Translations under genes and position numbers: made by a program
Part shown: positions 50,461 to 64,000 of the stretch, piece by piece
How positions within the stretch are numbered: the stretch's first letter is position 1
Layout of the letters: the number at the start of each line of letters is the position of its first letter
The notes under the pieces: generated by a model
What the model was told of the DNA's origin: nothing
Seen by the model: the letters and a program-made list of their open reading frames with translations, nothing else
Databases searched by the model: none
Source of the DNA: Apus apus
Lineage: Eukaryota; Chordata; Aves; Apodiformes; Apodidae
Assembly (NCBI RefSeq): GCF_020740795.1
Contig: NC_067285.1
Location: forward strand, 81,301,342-81,365,341
Reading direction: 5' to 3'
DNA: 64,000 bases

Positions 50461-53400
50461 TAATGTTGCTTGCATATTTCCCATTCCTCAAACCTTACTG
50501 CCGCTGGGAATAACTTTAATCTAAAACTTGAATTCAGTTATTCATTATTGTGAATAAAGAAAATGTAAGAACACCAGAGGTGCTGAAGGAAATCTGCATT
50601 GATTTGGTTTAATGTAATACTATTTTGGCAGTGTCTTGGAATATACAAATAAAGGCAGCTTAATTTTAATAAAAGCATTGTGAACTACAGTTCTACATAT
50701 TAAAATAGTTGGTGGGAGGGATTAAATGTTGGCCAGAACATATATCTGAAATCTTATAATTGTAATTTTACAGTGTCCTGACTCTTCAGCATCTTGCATT
50801 CTTAAGATTAATGTCAGATTTGTATGAAGTAAATGTATTTGCTACAGCTCTTACTTGGTATTTCTGTTTATGCAGTTCTACTAATATATGTCAGGCTATG
50901 GCTTCTATCAGTCTACTCTCAAGAATGCAGAGACTTTTCTAGAGGCTGTCTTCTATGAAATTGTAGCTGAAGCTGAGGGAACTTTCTGAACCATTTGTAC
51001 CAAGGGTTGGCAGACTTTTTATGGTCTCTTATTAAAGTATAAATATATTTCCCCCTCCTTTTTTTATATATATTATACTGCTTGCAGTTGTATGAAATAA
51101 TTGGTGTGTGGGTTCCTTTTCTATGTAAAAAACTGTTAATATATTTTAAGGATGTCTTCTACTCCTGTGGCATCTGGAAATGGAGTTTACCAGTGCCAGA
51201 GGTTGGCCAGGCGGTTGTGTGCCATTTGAGCTCCGATGTTACTGTCTTTTTGCAACAGGAGCTGCAGTGTACTGCAAAACATGTAGTCATTTAATGAAGT
51301 ATGCATTAAAAATTATTACAAAACAGGTGATTGGATTAGAAGCTAGAAATCAGGATGTGAAGAACTTGGTATTGAGAATAACATTTAGAGGAGGGTGCTG
51401 TCTTCCCTTGGGTGTAGTTTGTAGGTCTGTAACTGAATTGCAGTGACCTTGGACAGTTTGTTCTTCCCTGCTTCTGGAATGATTGATTGTACTTGGCTGG
51501 AGTGCTTCAGAGTGCTGAAGTTGAATGTTTGTGAGGTTATTTCTGATGTTCAGATGGATGGTACTTTTCAAAAGTGCTTGTCACAGATTTAAGTTTCCTG
51601 CTACTGAAATTGGTAACATTCCTGCTGACTTCAGTGGGAGCACAATTAGGTGAGGAGAGCCTTTAAAAATCCTCTCTATAAATACAAAGGTTCCTTGCAA
51701 TCCAAGTGTTTGTTTGCAGGTAGAGTGAAGGGGAGTTCATAGAACAAAATTTTCAGAATAATTTTCTGTAGCTGCTAAGGTAAGTAGTGGGGTGATTAGG
51801 ACTAGTGTGTATAAAATTACAGAAAGGAGGAAGGGGAAAGGTTAGGAAAGACCTTTTAATGCTGGCATTAACTATCATGATTGTTTTCTGGTTTTGACTA
51901 TATTCTTTCTTGAAATGCATATCTCTTTCCCAGACTTAATTTTCATCCTACAGAAATGTCCTGTGTTTAACCCTTTAGTAGTTAAATATCTGCCACAAAG
52001 CCTGCTTTTAGTACTCGGTGCCTTACAGATAGCCAAGCTGACAAATCATCCAGAATAACAGATTAAAAGTTAGTGTTCCAATCTGTGGAGATTTTCCTCC
52101 CATTGTTTGTTATATCATGCTTCAATTAAATGGTAATCTTTTGGGGACACATGTCACTTTTGTTTGCATATGGAAGTGGTTGCAGAGTTTGTGCCTTTTT
52201 TGGATTTCACAAGCCAGTGCTTGACTAGGTTTGTTGTTTTTTTCCTTTTGTGTGGGTTTTGGTTTTTGTTTTTTGTGGGTTTTTTCTAAGGATATGTCCT
52301 CCTGTTGTTGAGAAACAGTTTGATAATAAATACATTAAGTGACAAGCAGGGTGATACAAGATGGGTAAAGGAAACATACTATATTAAAATTTGCAGATAC
52401 AGATTGTGGGATTTGAAACACTTAAAACTACTGGAAACATATTGTGGTGTTTTTGCACTTAGATTAAAACTAATAGCTAAGGTTCTTAACAGTGTTCTTG
52501 CTTGATGACAACATGGTTTCCCTCTATCAACAGTCATGTATATACAAATAACCCGTGGCAACACTGCACATAATCACCTTTTCATAATGTCACTGCATTT
52601 GAGCTTTCCAGGGGAAAAGCTCAAAGGTCATATAGTTGGGTTAGGGCTGTGGAATTATCCCTGTGCTAGAGTATGGTTATCAGACATTCCTCACATTCCA
52701 GGTGTCTAATATTGTAGTGCTTACATGCCAGCGCAGGACCAACTGCTGTGTCAGAAGAAAAATACAGGAGAAAGCATTCATGGTGTTGCCCATTTCCACT
52801 CTTCTGCCCCCCCTCTCCCCTAACCTTTCAAAATATCATCTTTGCATTGAACTTGGCAATGTTAAACGGCTAAATAAAATACAAGTAGTGATTTGGTTGG
52901 GGTTTTTTGCCCTACAAAACCAAATAGCTAGTACGCTGAGCTGGAAAACACTGGTTCTCATTTCACTTAAATACTTGGTTTCTTTTGGTGCCTTCACTAA
53001 TAAAATTATGTAGCAAACTGTATAGTTGTGTTCAGCGTGAGGTGTTTTCTTCACTGATGGTAATTGTTAAATGGAAAGCCAAAACAGTTTATCATAATCA
53101 AAAGGAAAAGGAAGCAAAAAAAACATGCCAGCAGGCAGTTTGACCTGGTCCCTCAACCAGTGGGTGTGGGTCCCTTCCTTCCCATAAGCATTCTTCCCCT
53201 TATGTGTCTCAGCTATTCAGTTTGTGCCTTTTCAGAAGCACCTGCGAAGGGAAATTGAGCTAATGTTAACCCCTTTGTAACTGGGAATTAGTAGTTGCAC
53301 TGTGCTTTGTTGCTGTTAAAAGGTATTTTTATGGCAGTCATTAACATGCATTCAGGATCTTATGGTAGGCTGAAGGCAGCATATTCCCTCTGCCCTCACC

Positions 53401-55732
53401 TTGCCTGTCTTCTGCCTCCTGTACTGAAATCTGAAGTTGTGTGTTCTCTGTTTGCTTCCTTTCATGTATTTGCATGTGAGAAGGACATCAGTTCTCTATT
53501 TTGTGCTTTTTCTGTGGAGGAAACTGGCAAAATCTTTAGAGGACCTGAAGATTTCCATCTTAACTTTTCTGTATTGCATACAGCTTAGGGAGTTTGGGGA
53601 TACATAGGACTTTTGAGCATTTAAGAGAAGTCTTTAAGAGAAATAAAAAGGATAATAATTTTTGTTACTATATTACAAGCATGTAATTGCTGATGATTTT
53701 TCAGGACACTTGCAGAACTGCTAGATGAAGTAGAAAGGTTTTGTTTTTTGTTGTGTTTTTTTTTTTTAAACTGTGCGTGCTCCACTATATAAGAATTTTT
53801 TTTACTTTTTAATTTTGTTTTATTTTTTTCTTCCACTTTGGTTACTTGGTGAGTTTCTTGGGTTTTAGTTTGGTTCACTACTTCTGTAGGGTTTTTTTGG
53901 CTCCTCTAAGGCAAAAAAAAAAAACACCTAAATAATGTAATTTTTTTTGTCTAAAGGGATGGCATTCATTCTGTAGGGATTTTTTTTGTTCAGCTGCTTC
54001 TATGAAGTTGTGGTTTTGAAAACTGAACTTGTGCTGCTGTTAAACTAAGTGTACTCAAATTCTTTGCAGTTGTAAGTAGATTTTGGTTTTAAAGAACTTT
54101 TTGCTCTCAAGGTGCAATGCATCTTGTCTAGCAAATACATGGCTGTATTGGCATAAAATGGTTTTATTTTAATAATAGCTATTGGAAACAACTTCTGTCA
54201 GATTTCTGTTTTTTGATGCCGTACAAGTTTAGTAGGGCTGTATCAAATGTGGGGTTGTGGAATATTTTTGTAGTGGGGATGCAGAAAGGTTAGTTGGTTT
54301 GTTTTCATTCTTGCCCTAGCAGTTAAATGTTTAACTAAATCAACAAGTGTAGTTCCTGAAAAACATTTGAGGAATGGAGTACAGTTTTCTACTGTAGTTT
54401 TAAAGACAAACACTAACCAGTCCTTGGTGAGATACCACTTTGTTATTTCTAAGTAGTACTTGCTGAATGTGGTGACCCATTTTGTGCCGTGGTACAGTGT
54501 GTGAAACTCGTTTTCAGGAAGGCCTTTTGGCAGTAGCTGATACTGCCATGTCACATGGTGGTGTTAGTAGTGCAGCTCTCTCTATGGAGGCCTCTCTAAC
54601 TGAGACATGGTTCAGCACACTGCCCCTTTCAACAAAGCATTTCAAAACATCTGTGAGTACTTCGCCTAAACTACAGAAAAGAAACTGCTTATTCAGTACT
54701 CCAAAAAGGTTTAAAAAACCCCAAACCCTATGAAGGTGGAAAATTACTGGTTTCCATTTGATTTTTGTGTGCTTCCTGAACACAATATTGTGGTCACCTG
54801 GGGTGCTGGCTGTATAGACAAGAATCTGTTAATGGAAACTGTACTTTTCAAATTCTTAGATGTTCCCTGAAACATCACTAAATGTGATCTAGGCCTATTT
54901 ACATGAACCCACAGCTCATTTGTAATATGGGAGGTGTTGTAAACCACTGTCAGAATGAGCTCAGTACCGGAAACCAAGTTTTTGTGCTTGGAAAATAGTT
55001 GTGAGAACCAGTTATCGCAGTAGTATATACCTGAAGAATGTCCAGCCATTCTGTGTTTCTGTGAGGCTATGAGCTTACTTAGGTATGCTTCTTAATATAA
55101 CCCCTTATCTGCATGTGTGTACATTTTGGTTTTCCAGGAAAACCCTCTAAAACCCAGGAAGCATATTTATTTAAAGCCCACTATCTGTCATAAGTATTAA
55201 AAGAATTGTAGGATAGAAACTGCAAGCTATTAAAATTATGCTATACTTGTATGTTTGTTGGTTGGTTTTGTTTGGGGTTTTTTGTGGGTTTTTTTGTTTG
55301 TTTTATTTGTTTTTAGAAAACAAGAATCAGTGACCAAATATCTCAAGTTTCCATTTTTTTTATGAGAAATTGACTCTTTATCCATCTTTGTATTAACTGG
55401 AACAACATTATCTGAAATCTTGAAGACAAGTGAAAATGTATTAAATGTATTTGGGAAATACTTGCTGATGGAGTTAAGAAATCTTTGTCCCCTAAAAGTG
55501 GGTAACTCTGCTGTGACTTTATTCTCAAATAGTTTCTTAATTAATTCTCAAATAATTCTTCAATGACTTGCTGAGTGTCCAATTGTGGTGCAAAAAGGTG
55601 AAGGCATGGTACTGTCGATGCACGGCTGATGGCTCTGTGTAAATGCTAAAGCATGGCTTCTAGAAATGTTTGACTGTAAACCTGTGCTGCTGTGACTGTG
55701 CATGTGTAATATGAAGAGGAAAACATCAAACA
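50461..55732. other. Intron 1 DNA
   Basis: No exon was recognised. G/T-rich stretches recur at 52225-52287 and 55252-55315 with similar TTTTGTGGGTTTTTT phrases. Confidence 0.5.
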
Positions 55733-56219
55733 AAGTTCTGGAGCCCCCAATATAAGAAGGACATGGAGCTTCTCGAGCAACTTTAGAAGAGGGCCACAAA
55801 GATGATCAGAGGCCTGGAGCAACTCTCCTATGAAGACAGAGGTAGTTGGCATTCAACTTGAAGAAGAGAAGGCTCTGGGAGGACATTGTACTAGGCTGTC
55901 AGTACCTGAAGGGGCTACAGGAAAGCTGGGGATGGACTTTTTACTGTGGCTTGTAGCAAGAGGAAAAAGGGTAATGAATTAAAACTTGAAGATGGGAGAT
56001 TTAGATTAGACAGTAGGAGGAATATCTTCATTTTGAGACTGGTGAGACAGGTTGCCCAGGGAAGTTGTGGAAGCCCCAACCCTGGGAGTATTCAAAGGCA
56101 GGTTGCATGGGGTTCTGAGCAACCTGATCTAATGGGAGATGTCCCTGCCAATGCTGGGGGGGTTGGATCTAGATGATCTTAAGGTCCTTTCCAACCCTAG
56201 CCATTCTGTGATCCTATGA
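55733..56219 (+). mobile_element. CR1 LINE 3' fragment
   Basis: The CR1 sequence starts at AAGTTCTGGAGCCCCCAAT ('QFWSPQ') and runs through the C-terminus and 3' UTR to the tail ATTCTGTGATCCTATGAA. The frame is broken and an ~20-bp deletion precedes the 'GEQLPRE'-equivalent region (GGTTGCCCAGGGAAG). Confidence 0.9.
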
Positions 56220-56970
56220 AAAGCAGATTAATGGTGCACATTCTAGTGGCTATAGGAATAAAGCAGCATAATGTTATTGAGAATTTTTAATAATTAAAGA
56301 ATGGGGTGACAGAACTACTCTTAGTAGTTCTGTATTGTGAATTCTGTAATGTGAATATTTACTGTCTTAAATACAGGCATTTCATAATACTTGGTTGCAC
56401 ACATCTTGTTCACAAGTTAAACAGATGCATGACCTTACCATATTTATTTTATACCACTCTTCTAAAATGGGCTGCCATTGTGTTACACCTTGTTAGATGT
56501 GTTCTAATGTGGCACTGATGGCCACTTAGTTACTCTTTCAAAATAATACCTGTAATAAATTGCCAGTATATCTTAATAATACCCTTATTAAAAGGGAATG
56601 TACCTAAGCAATACAAAGGTGGTACATAATGTCTTGGCCTGGTTTCTGAACAGGAGGCACTCCTGCATTAAGAACATGGTGTTTAGAAGCTGAAATTCTG
56701 TCAACACTCATTAATTAGATTTTTCAAGAGAGATTGTGTGTGGGATTTGCTCGTTTATAGAACTGAATGAACAAAGAATATGGCAAACGGGTGTTTTATG
56801 GGCATGCAAAATCTGCCCCTTTCCACAGGTAGATGGCACAGTTACCATTTCTTAAAGTTCGGAAAGTGACAGCAGTGTTATTAATAGAAAGTAAATATAT
56901 CTTGTTGCAGCTTCAGCCACTGTAATTTGTAGTAGAGAAGATTGTCTTCCTGATGTAATGTAACTTCTAT

Positions 56971-58690
56971 GTCCATCACTAAACCATGTCCTTAAGCACC
57001 ACATCTACATGTCTCTTAAATATTCCAGGGACAGTGACTATCACTACCTTGGGCAGCCTGTTCCAGTGCCTGATAACCCTTTGAGTAAAACATTTCTCCT
57101 AATATTCCATCTAAACCTACCTTGGTGCAGCTTGAGGGTCCTCTCACCTTTGACTTGCTACCTGGGAGAAGAGACCAACACCCACCTCACTACAACCTCC
57201 TTTCAGGTAGTTGTAGAAAGCGATAAGGTCTCCCTTCAGCCTCCTTTTTCTCCAGCCTAAACAATCCCCGTTCCCTCAAACATTCCTTGTAAGACTTGTG
57301 CTTAAACCATTCTTTGTTGCTCTTCTTTAGATATGCTTCAGCACCTCAATGTCATTTTTGTTGTGAAAGGCCCAAAACTGAACATAGTATTTGAGGTCTC
57401 ACTAGGGCTGAGTCCAGGGAAACAATAATTTCCCTAGTCCTACTGGCTACACTATTTCTGCTACAAGCCAGGATGCTGTTGGCCTTAGTCACCTGAACAT
57501 GCTGCTGGCTCATATTCAGCCAACTGTCAATCTGCACCCCCAGGTCATTTTCCTCTGGGCTGCTTTTCAGCTGCTGTTTTCCAAGCCTGTAGCATTGCCT
57601 GGGGTGACACTTGACCTTGCTGAACCTCTGTACAATTTGCCTTGGCTCATTGATCCAGCCTGTCCAGATCCTTTTGTAGAGACTTTTTTCCATCAAGCAG
57701 ATCAACACTCCTGCCCAGCTTTGTGTCAACTGCAGACTTACTGAGGGTGGACTTGATCATTGATAAAGATATTAAAGAGAACTGGCCCCAGTACTGAGCC
57801 CTGGGGAACACCACTTGTGACTGGCTGCCAGCTGGATTTAACTCCATTTGTCACAACATTTTTGGCTTGGCCATCCAGACAGTTTTTTACTCAGTGAACA
57901 ATGCATCTGTCCAAGCCATGAGCAGTCAGTTTCTCCAGGAGAATGGTGTGGCTTTTCTTAAGTCTAGGTAGACAACATCCACTATCTTTCCTTCATGCAC
58001 TAAATGAGTCACCTTGTCATAGAAGGAGATCAGGTTAGTTAAGCAGCACCTGCCTTTTGTTCAACCCCTGCTGACTGGTCCTGATCACCTGGTTGTCCTA
58101 CATGTGCTATGTAATGGTACCCAAGATCTGCTCCAAAACCTTCCCTGCCACCAAGATCAGAGTGACAGTCCTGTAGTTCCTTGGATCCTCCTGGTCATTC
58201 TTGTAGATGGATGTCACATCTACTAACTTTTAGTCGACTGGGGCTTCCCCAGTTAACCAAGACAGCTGATAGATGATGGAAAGTAGCTTGGTGAGCACTT
58301 GACTAGCTCCCTCAGTACCTCTGGGTTGATCCCATCTGACCCTATCAACTTCTGCATGTCTAAGTGGTGTAGCAGGTCACAAACTGTTTCCCCTTGGGTT
58401 ATGGGGCCTCCATTCTGTTCCTTGCCTACCAGCTCAGAGGGCTGGGTACCATGTGAATGACTGATCTTAAGTAGAAAGAGGCAAAGAAAGCATGAAGTAC
58501 CTCACCCTTTGTCACTGTTCCTCCCCGCATCCAATAAAGGATGGACATTTTCTTTAGCCTTCAAAGCTTTTGGTGCTAGTTTACTGATGGATACTGACCT
58601 CAGCCGTAGGGAGCAACAGTGCCTCTCTTTAACTCTGACCTGCAATGTGGAGCTACAGCTGGCTCTCTTACCGTTCTGTATGCCTTCTGT
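56971..58690 (-). mobile_element. Longest CR1 copy in the window, old, 3' tail lost
   Basis: Reading minus-strand from the right, this covers the inter-domain region (ATCCAATAAAGGATGGACAT at about 58530), most of the RT domain, the 'SALVRP' region and the C-terminus near 57040 (GGGCAGCCTGTTCCAGTGCC). It is about 1.7 kb long with many stops and indels; the longest readable piece is about 125 codons. The 3' UTR end and octamer tail are absent. A composite of two adjoining copies is possible but not needed. Confidence 0.85.
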
Positions 58691-61104
58691 CTGCTGCCTG
58701 CTATCATATTAATTCAGCTCAAATTTAGTTACCTTGTGTAGACTAAGGAGCATTGCATTCAGACTCCTTCTGTAGTCACTAGAAAAAATAGAGTAACCTT
58801 CAATGTGATTCATCTTCAATCTAAATAGATGTGCTAAATCCACCTTTCTAGGGAAAATAAGTCATTCAGGTTAGGTACAAAACTTGAAGTAAGTTAGATT
58901 AATTGTCCCCCCCAGTTATATATAAGAAATCTACCTTGGGTGCCTGAAGCGAGTAAAATCCATGTTAGAGAGGATATTAGGATGGGATTAGAAGACATGT
59001 TTATAGATCCTTCTAAGTCACAATGCCTGTAGCATTAGAAAGTTGGGTAAGAATCAAATTGATTTTAAGATCCAGTTGGAGCACTAAATTCAGGTGTTCT
59101 AGTGAAGAATTTAGAATATTTTTCTCCTTCTATTTATACATTCCCTGATCAGTTAATTTAAATTTTTATATTTGCTAGTCTTGAGCTACTGGTTCAAAAT
59201 ACTAATTAAATGCTTTCAGTTGTCCTTTTGCAAAATGAGCAATTAGCTGATGCTGATCATATGTTCCGATTCTGTGTCATTGTGCTAACTGAAAATACTT
59301 GCAGGGAGGTGCTTGGAGGAAACTTTTTGTATTGATGTTGTATTGTGTTACTGGTAAGTCACCTGTGCACGCTTCTGTAATGGTGTATGTAGTTAAATGA
59401 GCCAGATTCCATGTAAGTGTCCATGTAGGCCTTCCATAATTGAATTTCTTCTATTATGTTTTAGTACATGCTTGTTCCTGCACATCTAAATAGCAACTTA
59501 CATTTTGTCTTCTCAGATCCTAGACTGGGGAGAAGTATGGTTTTCAGAACACTCTTTGTCTAGAAAATGTACTAGTGAGTACTGCATTGTAAGAGAAAAT
59601 AATGTGTAGTGTATGCCATTAGAGATGGGAATGAATGGGTGTGAAATTTAATCAGCAAAACACTTCATGTAAGTGTTACACAAGATCTTGCTACATGGAA
59701 AAGCACCTGCAGTCATTTTGGGTAGGGGCTAATTATGATTTGGAAAAAGTTTTCAAGTGCATGTTGAAGTTGCTATAGAATTAAGCATTGACCCTAGTCA
59801 TAATTGAATTCAAAACTCCAAGTCTTGACTGTAGGTCAAGCACCACACAGCAAGGAAGGTATTCTTGGAAGTAATTTTGGAAGAGATTAAGGTGGACCTG
59901 TTAGTAATTCTTGGGTATGTAAGTACCTCTTGCCAACCTGCATTTTCTTTCTTTCTAATGCAGAAAAATAAGTCTTACACCTGTTGGGGTTTGTTGGGAT
60001 TTTTTTGTCTGTTTCTCCTTCCTCCTCACCACCCTGTTTTCTGAGATCTGCATTTTGTAACCTTTCTTTCTTCCCCACATTTTCCATCACATATAAATCG
60101 CAATAAATCAATCTTACAAGATTGATGCACATAGTTCTAACCAAGCAAAACACATTAATCTGTACTCAGTCCTTCAGTGTGGATAAAATCAGGTCTTCAA
60201 ATATGCTAAGGAAGTCAGTAATTCTGGGATCTGCTGACTTTAGAAGAGAGTGAAAACCAAAGTCCAGGGTTTCCTATTGATAAGATAGAGTCCAAATCAT
60301 AGTATTGATAACCTCTGGTTCAATATTACAATTGATTTAATCCTGAAGAGATTTTAGAGAAAAAATGAGTCAGGGAAGGAATGCAGCAATACTCTTGCAT
60401 AGAAAAACCTGTTAAAAATTGTGTTTGTGTGCAGTCTAGGGAGTACATCAAGCAACAAAGGTGTCCAAGTGGAACAATATTGCACTGACGATCCATCAGT
60501 CCATAGGTAAGGTTCCATTTTTCAGTATTGTCGGCCTCTTTATTAACTTTAGGTGCATATACAGCCTTACAGGCATGGCTGTCAGTGCAATAGCAACTGT
60601 TAATGATAACACACACAATTGTAGAATCTACATTCTAAGGTCTTAGCTAACTTTATGTTTCAAAAACTTTGAAGAAAAGCGTGGATTTGAAGTGGTAATA
60701 CAGCTTCTCAATTTGTAAGCTGTATTTGTCTCCTACGTTTCCCGAGGCATCTGTGAAGTGATTAGCAAGAGCATAATTATATACTGTTTACATAATGGAA
60801 TTGCAGAATGCTTCCTGGTTTTCTTAAGAGTAGCCACTTCTTGTTACACACAGCTATTTCTTGTTCTTTTGGTCCAGGGAGTACACTTCAAGCCATATGC
60901 TGAAATAGGGGTGTTGCAGCCATATAGGGTTGAGTAGGTAAAAATATTCTATATGAGCTCAAGACTAATAAAATAGTCTTTATTTGGAAGGAGTTCTATA
61001 AGGTTAAAAAAAAAAAAAAGTGCCCATAGGCACTTAACGATAGCTTAACAATATGAATTTTAAAAAAAACAACACCTTTTTAAACTTCATCATATACTTT
61101 GTTG
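58691..61104. other. Intron 1 DNA
   Basis: No exon or repeat was recognised apart from an A13 run at about 61005. Confidence 0.5.
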
Positions 61105-61803
61105 GCACAACCCCAGGCACAAATACAGGCTGAGGGTTATTTGAGGGTGGTAGTAGATAAGAAGCTCAACATGAGCCACCAGTGTGCACTGGAGCCCAGA
61201 GAGCCAACTGCATACTGGGCTGCATCAAAAGAAGTGTGGCCAGCAGGGCCAGGGAGGTGATTCTGCCCCTCTACTCTGCTCTGGTGAGACCCCACCTGGA
61301 GTACTGTGTACAGTTCTGGTGCCCTCAGCAAAAGAAAGATATCGACCTCTTGGAGAAGGTCCAGAGAAGGGCCACCAAGATGATCAAAGGGCTGGAGCAC
61401 CTCTGCTATGAAGACTACAAGAAAATTGGGGCTGTTCAGCCTGAAGAAGAAAAGGCTCTGGGGAGACCTTATAGCGGCCTTCCAGTACTTGAAGGGGGCT
61501 ACAGGAAAGCTGGGGAGGGGCTTTTCATCAGAGAATACAGTGATAGGATAAGGGGTAATGGTTTTAAACTGAGAGAGGGGAGATTTAGGTTAGATAATAG
61601 GAAGAAATTCTTCACTACAAGGATGGTGAGGAACTGGGATGGGTTGCCCAGGGAGGTTGTTGATGCCCCATCCCTGGAAGCTTTTAAGGCCAGGTTGGAT
61701 GAGGTTTTGTGCAACCTGGTCTAGTTGTTGGGTTCCCTGCTCCTGGCAGGGGGCTTGGAACTTCATGGTCTTTGAGGTCCCTTCCAACCTTAACGATTCT
61801 GTG
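61105..61803 (+). mobile_element. CR1 LINE 3' fragment, open frame with compensated frameshifts
   Basis: The copy starts at CAACCCCAGGCACAAATACAG, has a small internal deletion near 61140, then reads [36 protein letters not shown], and ends TAACGATTCTGTGAA. A 180-codon frame (61182-61724) is open. However, its middle (after CYED, to about the GGYRKAGE stretch) is out of the canonical CR1 frame, so it is openness by compensating indels and not an intact ORF. Confidence 0.93.
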
Positions 61804-64000
61804 AAGTGTAGACTTTAATATCATCCTTTTTGGAGTTCCTTTTAAGAACATGTAAATTGATGATTACAAACAAGCTCAGAATATCAGTACCCTGAGATAC
61901 AGGACTTCATCCTCTGTTATTGTGCAATAAACTTAATTTTTCTTGTGTCAGGGTTAATGAATGCATTGGCAGTCTGTCTGTCATAGGTAGTTATGAGACA
62001 GATAATGATCTTCACACAGACAAGATTCCTTCAGTCCTTGCTCCTAGGTATTATTTCCTTTCCAATTACATCTAGTAACTCCCTTTGCTTTCAACTTTTG
62101 TCTTGCAAATTTTTTCTTGCATTTTTCATGTCATGTTAATCTCATCCATTTGCCATGGGTAGTTTGAAAGTAAATACTGTTTGTTGAGACAGTTCTCATG
62201 GCCCTAGCAAACATGTATCACCTTCTGCTGATTGCTGCTCAGTTGTAAAAGCCTGTGCCAGGCTTGAAAATGTTGTGCTATTAAAAGACTATGGAACAAA
62301 AAAGAGTCGTGGGTAGGTAGCACTCTTAATTGTGATCACTATGTACAAGCCTCTTCATGTTTTTAAAATCTACTTGGGAACAGTTCTCCTGACAGTTCAG
62401 ATCTTAAGGCTGCTATGTCCAAGCATGATCTGATCCAGCAGAGCAAAATTCATACAGTAATCCATCCAGTACTGCCAGTATTTTAAGACCTCTATCTCCT
62501 TCTTTTGATTAAGGTCCAGAGTGGGTCACTCATGTACTTTTCCAAAGTTTTTAGTGGTGCTCTAATTCATAGTGTCTGGCATGAGAGAGTGGCTGTTATT
62601 CATTCTCACAGTGTCTGTGATAACACCTGGAAAGAACCATCTGCATGGCCAGAGTGATCTGTGGTCTTAACATACAGAATGCACTATACTAGTAAGAAGT
62701 CAATATAGGATCAACAACAAAATTGCTATGGAGTGCAGATGAAAAGCCAAGGATAGTACTGGGTTTATATCTTTCCTTTAGGTGTGGTTTAAAAAATTGT
62801 GATTGTGGCTGGCTGTGGTGTGTATCTTTGGTGAAAGTATTGAATGCTTACACAGAATTCTAAATCGATTAGAGACCATCTGGCCATGTTTATATGAAGT
62901 TGATATGATCCCTACTCTATAGGGCATTTCAAATTTTTTTTTCTGCTCAAACTATGAGACTTGTGTTTTGAGTTAATTTTATAATGTTAAGGCTAAGGAT
63001 GATGTTGAACTGCTTTTATTCAGTTTAAAATGTTTCATGAAAATTCACATTTGTAATCTAATTTGAGGCAGGATTTTCTTCAGAACACGATGTGCCCTTG
63101 CAGTTGGCACAAGTTCATGTGGCTAACCGAAGTGACCAGAGGGCTGTTGCTTTTACGTGGTTGATGCTTCCTCTGAGCAGTAGTGGTTTGGGAACTCTCT
63201 GACATGGGTACCCTGTGTGCAGGTCTGCTGTGTGCTGTGATCAGCCTGGCTGAAGCTGTGATCGTATGCATTATCCTGGCTTTTAAAGGCTTCTCCTGCT
63301 TTCCTAAGAGCCACCTTTTTCTGTCTAGCTGTTACCGTTTGCAAACAAAACAGTCATCTTGGAAGTGATGCTGGTAATTGTTAGTAGGTAGCATTTGGGC
63401 AGGTGTATTTGATAAGGCAGTTTTGATGTGGCAGCTGCAGCTTTGCAGGCCAGCTGTTAGCCTGCTGAGCTGTGTAACTACCATCCTGGCCACTGCAAGC
63501 AGAGCTTCTGCTGCTCTGAAAGGAGGAGGAAGGGTGAGGAGCAGGTGGCACGTCTGAGCTGGGGTTTCTGGAGAGCTCCTTCTCAGAGCAGCTACACCCA
63601 GAGCAGTACTGTGTCTGAATTAAAAAACGTATGTTAGTAGTGGGAGAGGATACAAGAGGTAGGCTTGGCTTACTACAGACCTGGTCTTTCCCTGGAGATT
63701 GCTGGGGAGTTTACCCTTGTCAGCTTCAGTGGGATGCCCTCTCCTACATTGTCATGAGGAGGATGGGTAATGTCTGTTTAAGATTTCGTTTAGAAAAGGA
63801 GCTCTTTAACTGTGAGGCAGCAGGTAGTGAGTGGGTTGAGGAGAGCAGGTACTACAGAAGCTACACCTTCTCACTGTACTGAGAAAAGTATCTGTGTCTT
63901 GCCATTCTCATGGAGAATCCCAGTAAGCAGAACTTTACTCACAGTTTCCTTGTGCCTCCTATAATCTGTATTTTATATTCTGGTGGTCCAGATGTAATTC
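61804..64000. other. Intron 1 DNA to window end
   Basis: No exon was recognised. GC content is slightly raised at 63420-63900, where an 83-codon frame (63631-63882) is open without any domain I can name. Confidence 0.45.

Noticed and set aside
61182..61724. Host gene of 180 codons
   Set aside because: CR1 C-terminus with shifted middle segment and a CR1 3' tail immediately after it.

Overview
This window is vertebrate nuclear DNA, most likely from a bird. It carries many CR1 LINE copies with the avian-type 3' tail (tandem ATTCTATG-like units), a solo LTR with the shared avian 'AAGTTGAGTCTGTTTTG' block, and one strong CpG island in otherwise AT-rich DNA. The CR1 subfamilies suggest a non-galliform bird, but I cannot name the order from sequence alone.

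Only one protein-coding gene is supported. At 26234-26364 (+) lies the first coding exon of a WWC-family gene, best matched to WWC2 (KIBRA family, upstream scaffold of the Hippo pathway). It encodes the N-terminal leader and the complete first WW domain and ends at a consensus splice donor (CAG|GTGGGT). The rest of the window, about 37.6 kb, is intron 1; I could not find exon 2. The exon sits in a CpG island of about 1.6 kb (25330-26960). Its upstream part holds two GGAATG (TEAD-type) motifs next to three octamer-like motifs, and the 5' leader has a short uORF overlapping the WWC2 start codon.

Region by region: 1-25.3 kb is intergenic or upstream DNA. It contains relics of a very old CR1/L3-like LINE (575-1181 plus 2221-2590; 4010-4290; 5590-5850; 16140-16820). 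A 1,039-bp solo LTR (1182-2220) was inserted into the first of these, with a 5-bp target duplication. There is also a scrambled CR1 block (18355-19287), a CR1 tail (24575-24665), a possible MIR/L2 tail (13840-13912), and simple repeats. 25.3-27.0 kb is the WWC2 promoter, exon 1 and the G-rich start of intron 1. 27-64 kb is intron with seven CR1 copies in both orientations. One of these (32581-33468, antisense to WWC2) keeps a long uninterrupted reverse-transcriptase C-terminal reading frame.

I found no tRNA, rRNA, CRISPR array, operon or new multi-gene system. The points most worth following are the TEAD/octamer cluster at the promoter of a Hippo-pathway gene, the uORF that overlaps its start codon, and the two datable insertion structures (LTR in ancient LINE, and the alternating-strand CR1 mosaic). 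All family assignments rest on reading the sequence and on recalled consensus features; no alignment or database search was run.
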